A stretch of DNA of 64,000 nt, taken from Pseudo-nitzschia pungens. Lineage: Eukaryota > Bacillariophyta > Bacillariophyceae > Bacillariales > Bacillariaceae. Both the position numbers and the translations under genes were made by a program. The notes under the pieces were generated by a model that ran no database searches, had not been told where the DNA came from, and worked only from the letters and a program-made list of their open reading frames with translations. Shown piece after piece: positions 56,448-64,000 of this stretch; within the stretch, counting starts at the first letter, position 1; the number at the start of each line of letters is the position of its first letter. The DNA lies in contig CM074760.1 of assembly GCA_037355855.1 (NCBI GenBank), positions 1,728,501 to 1,792,500 on the forward strand. Reading direction: 5' to 3'.

Positions 56448-57117
56448 CAACAACACCGACGCCGCGATCGGTGCCGAATCCCGTGTCCATGTCGCAGGCG
56501 GAGTGAGAGTGATTGTCTCCGAGAAGCGAATGATGCGATTTGTGATGTTGCTGATGATGTTGCTGATGATGTTGCTTCTGCTTCTGGTTTTGCCGTGCCA
56601 CGAGGGTCGACAAGATCCTGGTGAGCATCCAGTGGCCCCCGGAGCGAAGCAGTTGGAGTCGATCCTCCTGCCTGGAGACAAGGTTCTTGTTGTTCGGACC
56701 GGTCTTCTTCCAGAGCTTGTCCAGTCCGTTCCGCAGGAGATCGATGTCATTTCGGTGTCCCTCGTTTCCGGAGAACAGACCGCACTCGTGGAGGATGCAC
56801 TCGACGCTTTCCTCGTCCTCGCTTGCTTCGTCGACGTTCATCATCGAATCCGAGTCCGATTGCGATTGACATTGCGACTGGCATTGCCATTGGCATTGCG
56901 ACTGCAGTTGCGAAGCAAAACCGTCCGTGGCTCGTAGCGGCGGCGCGGCTTCGTGAAGGCAATCGGCAAACCCGTGCCGTTCCGGTTCCAATTGCGATTG
57001 CAATTCCAAATCCAGCAATGCGGTCCGCCGTCGCTTTGACGGGCGGCTGCTGGTGTTTTCGATTTGGATCCCCCAGAGCGGACCCTCGTCGTCGATTCCG
57101 CGATAGTGCGATGGCAT
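55501..57117 (-). CDS. Repeat-rich protein with ARM-like stretch
   Basis: The start is placed at the Met at 57117 (MPSHYRGIDDEGPLWGIQIE). The frame continues 87 codons further upstream, but that part is made of a Glu run and an Ile/Ala tract translated from simple repeats. The 538-residue protein has a nuclear-type basic patch (RPSKRRR), Gln/Ser/Cys and His/Gln tracts from microsatellites, and a run of about nine Ala. The ordered part carries ILHECGLFSGNEGHRNDIDL, VIRSCQILGELLRTS, GGLDAAVAVLEAFPSRFDVQ and LAGCEFLSRLVSS, which resemble ARM/HEAT helices. LRLVLRLLFRGG and ELLRAVHELLRLPP continue the pattern. Similar proteins with few ARM repeats are common in diatoms; this is from general familiarity, not a search. 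Function unknown. Confidence 0.65.
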
Positions 57118-60075
57118 GCTGCTGCGGATACGTGCTGTGATAACAATTATAACAGCAATGGCAATGGCAACACTACTAATAGCAATGGTAATAGCAGGAT
57201 TGCAATACTCTTTGCGAGGTGTCCGTGCTTCTTCTTCTTCTTCTTCTTCTTCTTCTTTGTCGATCCGCGGAGGGGGCGGCTCGATCGTGCGCGACGATGG
57301 TTGGTGGTGAGTTCGAACGGTAATTACTCGTAGGAAGATTGAGACAGGATCGGATTGCGAAAAGGACGGTGTCGACAAATCAATACAATCGGGGTTGGAA
57401 CAGTGGAGGAGGACGATGCGTTGTGGACTCCACTCGGCAGTGTGCGTCGATGATTGATTGCTTCTTGCACTCGTTTTTTGCGCTCGTAATTCTATTAGTA
57501 CTACGAAGCAACTTACTTGTACTGTAATCTTACTGTATTTGATTGTGATGGTGAGGGAGTCAGTCGACTCGTTCTTCGGCAGTCCGCGTTGCCGGTTGTC
57601 AGCGCCAGGTACGGTGAGTTTACCGTACCTGTAAGGTTACTGAACTGTCCAAACGACGGGCCAACGAACAAAGCAGATCCCGGATGAGTGATGGATGTTC
57701 CTCTTTCGCTCGAAGCCGACCTCGGTCCGCGAACGCACTCCCAACGCAATCACAGACGGAAAACGCGAGAAACCAATGGATCGGAAGAAACCACCGCCGG
57801 TACGAAAACGGTCCCACTGCATACCGTACGGTACGGTACGGTACTGTGCGGTAATAATCTTTCAACCGATTGTGATTGGAATGAGGATTGGGATTGCGAA
57901 TTGTGATTGGATGGAATCGAATGGCGCGGTAGGTTTGGATACCCGTGGAGTGTCACGCACCTCGCCGGAACGCGCCTGCAAGCAGGTGCGGCAGGCAACT
58001 CCGAACAGGGATCGTAACCTTTTAATTACCGCTAAGATTACGTCCGTAATGGGGATGTCCTTGCATGATTTTTATGTTTGCATGGTTTCCCCCCAAAGCC
58101 AACGAAACAGAAACTTTTGTCTCAACAAATGCCACCCAAAATACCGGTAAGCTTAGTTAAATTTTAAGGTTACCGTAATCTTTTCTCCCAAACAAAAAAA
58201 GCTAAGACTTACTTGTACTTCGGGAGTGCTTTGGAGTTCCCAAACAAAAAAAGCTAAGACTTACTTGTACTTCGGGAGTGCTTTGGAGTAAGGCTTAGTT
58301 CTTCGTGCCATCTACAATCCACAGACAGCACAGTTCTTGTTGTACTAGTAGTAGTCTCAAAACCGAAGCCCAACTAGTAGCAACTCCTGCTACTAGATAC
58401 TTTTGATGTCTTCTTGTTTCGTTACCACTTCGAAATTTAGTACTATCAGTAGTGTACTAGCTACCAGCAGGAGTGACATTTCCTCGCACAACAACCAGCA
58501 GCAACTGTTGCTGGTTGAGTTACAACTACTAGTACTAAACCATGATCCAATGTTTAGTCCAGTGCAACACCAAGAAGAGGAGGGGTAATACGATACCAGC
58601 AGTACTACTAGTAGTAGTAGCTTAGCATTGGCAGTAGTAGTGGTAGTACTACTAGCACAAGTTTAGTACAGAATGGCAAGTACTAGCTTCTGTGCTAGTG
58701 GTGGTACAATCTCCTGTCCTCGTTCAGCTTCTTGTTGTTGTTCTGACTTCTTGTTGTTGTTCTGTTCTTCGGATTTTACGTTGCCAGCAGTGTTTCCAAA
58801 CTCCCCCAAAGCAAAATTTCAAGCATTCTCAGATCCCACATTCAACTCCTCTATCTGGTTCTACTACTAGTTTGCTCTGTCTATGTGGTTCTACTACTGC
58901 TAGTTTCTTGCTCTGTCTTCTTGCTGTTGTTCTGTCATTCCATTAGTTATTTTCATACGAACACATGACTACAGCAATCCACCACCACAAGCGGCTTCCT
59001 CTCTCCGTTTAGAATCCAAGTTGGCTCCTGCAGCAGTGGTGTATCCTCCACTATTGGAAATTCCCATTCTTCCAAACAACGGATTTATTTTTTCCAAAGT
59101 CCTCAAGGAGCTATTCCGTGTATTGCGCCGGTATTCAACCACGATGTGCGTTCGACCGCAAACCAACCCAAGAAAGAACGGAACGCTGGTGAGTTCTATT
59201 GGTGGTACTAAGAAAAAAAGTACAATCGATTGCGAAGCAAAGTACTACTTTCGGATCTTGGTCGAAGTGAACCCTCTCTAGTATCGAAGAATTTGGTGAT
59301 ATCATGGTGGGTCCATCAAAGTAACTTCCCGTAGTTTTGTCGTCGGGACAGACGCAGCTTTGCTCCCGAGAATGATACTACTAGTAGTACTAGTAGTATG
59401 TACTACCAGTGATTCATACTCCAACGCAATGGGTGTCGACCGCTCGGCGGACGCAGCAAGGTGCTGACGGAACCAACCCGACAGAAGTCGGCTGTGACTG
59501 CCACGGGGCCGTGCACGGGGGATCCACCGAAGAGGGAATGGTACGCAATTTTCATTTCACGGAACAAGGCAGTGCATCATGGTTCTCCCACAGGAACCTG
59601 TTGAACATGGAGACTTCATGATACGCTACCGATTGTTGATATGGTGTCACGGAGCTGGTGGGAGTTGTGGGGGCAGAGACGTGCACAGAATAAACAATAA
59701 TTGGAAGTATTTCTATAATTCAAACATCAAACCTTTTCTGTTGTTACTGTACTAGATCTCGAAAATATAATACACAGCAAAACCATTCCCGCCTTTTCGT
59801 GCAGGGATACCACACCACTCCACGAAAGTCAATCTGGGATTCAATTGCACCAGCACAAGCACTCGCAAAGACCCTCGCTGCGCAAACCAAGTTATGGAAT
59901 GCACCGATACCAAGCAAATTGTCGTGGAAATTGTCGTGAATGTGATTTTAGGCCACATCGGTTTTGTGGAATCGATGGTGGATGGACCTCGTTCTGCCTC
60001 GTCTTAAGTGGTCGAGAAGTTGCGAGCTTCCCCTTTTGCATTCCGACTTTGGTTTCCGTATAGCAACTCCTTTCG
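57118..60075. other. Long spacer with CTAGTA islands and a 52-bp tandem repeat
   Basis: Almost 3 kb without a confidently supported gene. It holds the 5' region of the ARM-like gene with (CTT)n, CTAGTAGTA islands around 58350-58650 and 59370-59410, and several GTAAGGTTAC motifs (57533, 57631, 58166). Short plus-strand frames at 59021, 59409 and 59845 might be exons of an unrecognised gene. Confidence 0.45.
58186..58289. repeat. Perfect 52-bp tandem duplication
   Basis: The segment starting TCCCAAAC and ending TTTGGAGT occurs twice head to tail (58186-58237, 58238-58289) with no difference seen. It must be very recent. Confidence 0.9.
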
Positions 60076-60762
60076 TTATTCCATCTTCTCCATGAACTTC
60101 ACGCGATCCAGAATCACCCTCTTTGACGTTTCCTCCATTTCCCCAGCTAGCATGAATTCATCAAGAATGCTATAGACCTTGTTGAAATAAAAGACAATGT
60201 CGAGTTCGCAAACGTTGGCAAAGTAGGCGTCCAACAATTCCACAAACAAATGGATAGTTTCCAAATACGACAACTCGTTGTCTTGGACGTCGACGGCGAT
60301 GGTAAAAAAGAGTCCGGCGTAGCGTCTGTATATAAGTTTGTAGCTGTTGTATTCGATAAAGTTCGTGTATTTCTTGTCCCGAGCCGTTACCAATCGATGA
60401 ACCTCGGCTTCGATGCGGGACTTTTCGGCTTCCAGGGTTGTGGATGAACCCGTGGACGTCGTCGTCGGTGGTGGGATGTACCATTTGGACAAACGGGTTT
60501 TCCCTTGTCGATTTTGGAGCAGAAAAAAACGAATCTACCGCATACGTCAAGAGCACGAAAACAGTGGAAGCAGAAAAGGTTATAACGGCAAGGAAATCGT
60601 GAGCCACGCAAACGCATGGAAAATCATCGACGAAAGCCACAAACAACAGAATGAAAGGCAAAAGTAGGTATTCAAATGAGAAAAGTTGCCACCATCATTT
60701 TGTTGAAACGCATAACGCAAATTTTGTGCAACAACGGTAGCCCATCCTTCCGAACTTACCAT
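60076..60762 (-). CDS. AP2S1: AP-2 clathrin adaptor sigma subunit
   Basis: The sigma subunit stabilises the AP-2 adaptor, which links cargo and PIP2 to clathrin at the plasma membrane. Exon 1 codes only the start Met: ATG at 60762-60760 is followed directly by GTAAGTTC. A 225-bp intron (60535-60759) ends in GTAG. Exon 2 (60534-60076) continues [20 protein letters not shown], then [40 protein letters not shown] and [20 protein letters not shown]. The total is 153 residues (family about 142), longer by a [13 protein letters not shown] insert. The TNFIEY...YRRYAGLF segment favours AP-2 over AP-1 sigma, while ELDIVF...ILDEF resembles AP-1; the AP-2 call is likely but not certain. Confidence 0.9.
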
Positions 60763-61309
60763 GACGATAAAGGCAAGCAGGAAATCGTTTCTGGTAAGAA
60801 AGGCGTCTTCCTCTTCCGGTCGAGGGTAGTAACTGGTGGGTTTCTGCTTCGGTGGAGGCAAACTCTTCTCTGGTTGTATCAGCCACACCTGAGAGACAAG
60901 AGGGCAGAGGCAATGAAAAGAGCAGAGCAAGATGCGGCAATGCATCTCTCCGTCAATCAAACACGATACACACGCCGGTCATCTAACCGACAGCGATAAA
61001 TTTATTTATTTTTAAAAAGTGTTTCAAAAATAAGGTTAAGGTTAATATGAATACGATGGATGAAAAAAATAAATTGTCATTTTTGGATTTTTCGGGGAAT
61101 TTTAGAAACTCGAATGGTATTTTTTGATCGAAAAATTACTTGCTGTTCATCGACCATGGCATAGCATAGCATGACCGATCTTGTATCGACACTGAATCGT
61201 CCCCTGCCTTTCCCTATTTCTGCTGGAAGAATCCAACCCAACGTAAGGCTATCCGAGGACGTACGTGGTGTAACGGTACTCAATTCGTCACAAAGGAAAA
61301 ACCGAAACC
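60763..61309. promoter_or_regulatory. Divergent promoter interval
   Basis: 547 bases between AP-2 sigma (minus) and the small three-exon gene (plus). A/T-rich at 60995-61130; no defined element was seen. Confidence 0.4.
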
Positions 61310-62086
61310 ATGTTTCAGGATGAAATGGTCGACGGCATCGACGGTCCGGAAGGCTGCTACCTCATATTTGAGCCCACATCTGGTGGGCGCCTCATGCTCT
61401 TTTACAGCAATGGTCTGATTCCGAAAAATGCTGTGGGTTTCTGGTATGTGTCATGTTGAAACATAATTCCACCGATACAAGTGCCGCATATCCGTTTTCT
61501 CGAGTCGAATGTGGAAAGAAAATGCTAAATGGCTCAAGCTAACCATATGAAATCCTCCATACAATTTTTAGGTGCGCTGGTCCAGGGCAGTCCATTCAAG
61601 GTTTCAAGTTTAAACGAAACGGAGGAATAGTAGAGTTGATTAAAGGGATTGCCGGGGGAGACCAAAATAGGCGGAAGTACTTTTCTGGTTGGTGCCAATT
61701 CATAAAACTCGCAAAGGCCTTCAATGGATACGTCATAAAGTTTCGTGAGTTACAAAATGATCGACACGATGTGCGGAAAAATAAGCAATTGGCAGTCGGA
61801 AACTTGGAGCCGTATCATGTCTGAACTGAACTGAACTGAACTGAACTGTTTGCCCTGCATTGTAGCTAATTCTGATCAGGGTGTGGAAGTCGACGTCGTT
61901 GGGTACAAAACAAAGGAAGAAAAAGCCTTCGAACTCGATCTTGACGCTGGCTTGATCGAAGTAGGATCATTCGATGCGATATCCGTGGTACCTAAGCACA
62001 ACAATACTTTTCATGGAATCCATAAAATGCCACAACAAATATTTCTCGAATCGGGAAACAAGGCGGGAGCTGCCACGACACTCTGA
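61310..62086 (+). CDS. Small three-exon protein of unknown function
   Basis: Exons 61310-61443, 61572-61744 and 61866-62086 are joined by GT-AG introns of 128 and 121 bp. Both junctions keep frame (AVGFWCAGPGQ and VIKFPNSDQG), giving 175 residues. The protein starts MFQDEMVDGIDGPEGCYLIF and has beta-rich, conserved-looking stretches (EPTSGGRLMLFYSNGLIPKN, VVGYKTKEEKAFELDLDAGL) with no signal peptide or membrane segment. No family is recognised. The second intron contains a (CTGAA)n pentanucleotide array just before its acceptor. The agreement of three splice-consistent exons makes the gene likely even though no function can be given. Confidence 0.75.
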
Positions 62087-62389
62087 CTTGGGATTGATCA
62101 GGGAGGGGGACAAAAATTCAATACATATGATTGTCTTTTGAGACTGAAAGGATTTGTAAGGCGTAACATATCGTGCCATTCAATTCAAAATCTCACCACT
62201 ACTTTCAGTCGTCTGTTTGAAACGTTTTTTTAGAGCAATTCAACTTCGTGTGTTGTACAAAGTTTGAGTATTGCTTGTTTGATTTATTATCATAATATTA
62301 TCAATATTTTATATTTAATAATACTACAACATAATTTTATGATTTGAAATCATGTGTCTCATAATCGATTTAGAGTTGGTTCAATTCGA
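62087..62389. other. Very AT-rich spacer between convergent genes
   Basis: 303 bases, mostly A/T around 62270-62345; two 3' UTRs, nothing else. Confidence 0.5.
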
Positions 62390-64000
62390 TCATTTCTCGT
62401 CGTCTAATATACTGTTATCCCATTCTGCCCCAGAATTCAAAAGCTGTAGGGCTTCGTCGATCTTCCGAGAAGGCAATTTGGATACATATGTTTGTCCTAA
62501 AATTTTGCCCTCTCGCACAAACACAAATGAAGGGACCGCTCGCACAGACAATTGCGCGGCAAACTCTTTTCCTAACGCACCCGACGTCTCCGCTTTCACA
62601 AACGTTAAATCGTTGGTGTTGTCACCCTCCTGGTTGATACGCGCCATTCGAGTGTAAGCTGGGTTTATCGTCTTGCAGGTTTTGCAAAACCTTGCACTCA
62701 TGAACATAATGCAGCTTTTCTTCGGCTGAACGATTTCGCTCTGAAATCCATCCATGTCCATTATATTCAGTACGAAGGGGTTTTTCTGAATGGCTCTGTT
62801 GTTCTTGCTCGGCGTAATTCGCGAAGAAGTTCCGAACTCACCAATATCGTCGTCATCATCATCATCACGGATGCCCTTCCTGTTCGCTTGGGATGGATCA
62901 TAAGGTGCTTCTGAAATCATGTCCTCCTTCAAAATGTCAACATCGTCAAGATCCTCTCTGACAGGTAGACCAAACCGCGTTGTCCCGCTTCCTGAAGAGT
63001 CTCGAGGCCACGACATCTGTTCCCAAAAATCGGCGAGCGACCAGCCCCGAATCGCATCTGACTTTTTCGAACATGCCTTCTTTCTTTGTTTTTCTGTCAA
63101 AATTACTCCGTTCTTCAGTAGCGTTTCCAATGTGCTACCAATATCTGCTGGAGGAGTGATCGACTGGCACTCGCGACTTCTGGTCAAAAACGAAGGATTG
63201 CCAACCTTTTCACTGTACCCATCAGCTTTGCCCGGCCCACGAAAAAGACCTTCACTCGCAACAATGTCCTGCGAATTGGTAAGGGTTGATACGTAATTGT
63301 AGCATTTATGCCGACTTCTGAGCATTTGCAACGTGGATTGACCGAGTGACATCATGCCATCACCCTCATCCTCAAAGCTGTCCTGCCTAAGAGAAGTTCG
63401 TTCGTTGCCGATGGTGTCCACCAAACTATCAAACTCACCCAGGTACGAGGCAAATCCCAACTCGGCATCTCCCACGGCGGGCTTGATTATGTTCACTGTT
63501 TGTATTTGTTATTCAACAAAATAACAACAATCATTACAAAATTAAATTTTGACGCGTTTCATCCAGTTTGTCCAAATTTTTCGCCATGCATTTAACAATT
63601 GTGTTTCGAAATCAATTAAATCGTAGGAATTAGATTCTTGTTGTCCGATCGCCATTTCGGATCAAACGACACATCATACGACAAAAAAAATCTAAATTCT
63701 ACCCACAGCAGACTTACAGTTTCCAACATTTTTGCGGACTTTGCCATTGCCTTTGCTGTTCACCAAATACACTTCCATACCCAAGCTCGCCAAGCCTTCT
63801 GCAGAAAAACATGCCAATTCCCCCGATCCGAGGACAACGACCTTGCCCCCCGAAATCGTTGTCGAGGAGTCCTCTCCAGCCCCTCCGACATTTTCCAATC
63901 GCGGCAAGGCGCAGTGAACCGCGGAGATTGAAGCAATATAAGTCGATATTGCGTCCGCGTCGGAGACTTTGTTTGGAATAACAGCTACCGAATCTTCAAA
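62390..64000 (-). CDS. MDR-type oxidoreductase fused to a thioredoxin-like domain, 5'-partial
   Basis: Exon 64000-63718 is open to the window edge, and exon 63495-62390 follows a 222-bp GT-AG intron (63496-63717), so the start is missing. The first part reads KVVVLGSGELACFSAEGLAS and MEVYLVNSKG, a Rossmann NAD(P) site. FDSLVDTIGNERTS and SLGQSTLQMLRS follow, as in quinone-oxidoreductase-like medium-chain dehydrogenases (RTN4IP1 type). After a helical and Asp-rich linker comes a thioredoxin fold: SCIMFMSARFCKTCKTINPA with a CKTC active site, VKAETSG, and LSVRAVPSFVFVREGKILGQ with the cis-Pro. Both domains are in one continuous frame. A redox or plastid role is plausible but inferred. Confidence 0.8.

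Noticed and set aside
55258..56937. A 559-codon plus-strand open frame
   Set aside because: It is antisense to the ARM-like gene in GC-rich DNA, where stops are rare, and its composition (Ala/Val/Arg-rich) is that of a shadow frame.
57118..57378. N-terminal membrane helix of the ARM-like protein
   Set aside because: The Ile/Ala hydrophobic stretch comes from a simple repeat upstream of a better start codon, so it is more likely 5' UTR.
59021..60064. Possible hotdog thioesterase pieces (HGAVHGGS near 59505 and a beta-like tail near 59820-60000)
   Set aside because: The HGG match is too short, no splice-consistent joining of the pieces was found, and the surrounding sequence lacks other family motifs.

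Overview
The window looks like nuclear DNA of a diatom, probably a pennate one. Genes are split by short GT-AG introns of about 90-320 bp. Several proteins begin with a signal peptide that ends in an F/AF-containing motif typical of diatom plastid targeting. The gene set is typically eukaryotic: Ku70, FAN1, importin-beta, AP-2 sigma, a Mms2-type ubiquitin E2 variant, NSRP1, and a protein with helicase-associated domains. Species cannot be fixed by eye. I saw no tRNA or rRNA gene, transposase, reverse transcriptase or CRISPR array.

Layout. 0-6.3 kb: the 3' part of an acidic Ser/Pro-rich protein, Ku70, and a DWARF27-like carotenoid isomerase homologue with an N-terminal targeting sequence. 7.4-16.4 kb: a plastid-type bestrophin, a possible GT-B glycosyltransferase, and two small plastid-type proteins of unknown role. 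17-25.7 kb: FAN1, a phytanoyl-CoA dioxygenase-like (PhyH) enzyme, UBE2V/Mms2 and NSRP1. 26-33 kb: GC-rich, with an importin-5-like karyopherin and a DUF819 membrane protein. 34-46 kb: a protein with two helicase-associated domains, a charged protein beside a 131-bp tandem duplication, a membrane-anchored sulfotransferase, and two unknown proteins. 46-57 kb: a large secreted protein with a Pro/Thr/Gln-repeat linker, a second PhyH-like protein, and a repeat-rich protein with an ARM-like stretch. 60-64 kb: AP-2 sigma, a small three-exon unknown, and an oxidoreductase-thioredoxin fusion running off the right edge.

The genes are not an operon. Ku70 (end joining), FAN1 (crosslink repair) and UBE2V/Mms2 (post-replication repair) lie within 23 kb, but nothing shows that they are co-regulated.

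The strongest unexplained pattern is a set of at least 13 single-base frame breaks in eight otherwise convincing genes. Eleven behave as one extra base. Most of those that can be localised sit on a run of three or four identical bases, most often GGG. Uncorrected indels in a long-read assembly are the simplest explanation, but the bias is specific enough to test. A second pattern is a family of short GTAAGGTTAC/GTACGG-type palindromes scattered through the AT-rich spacers.
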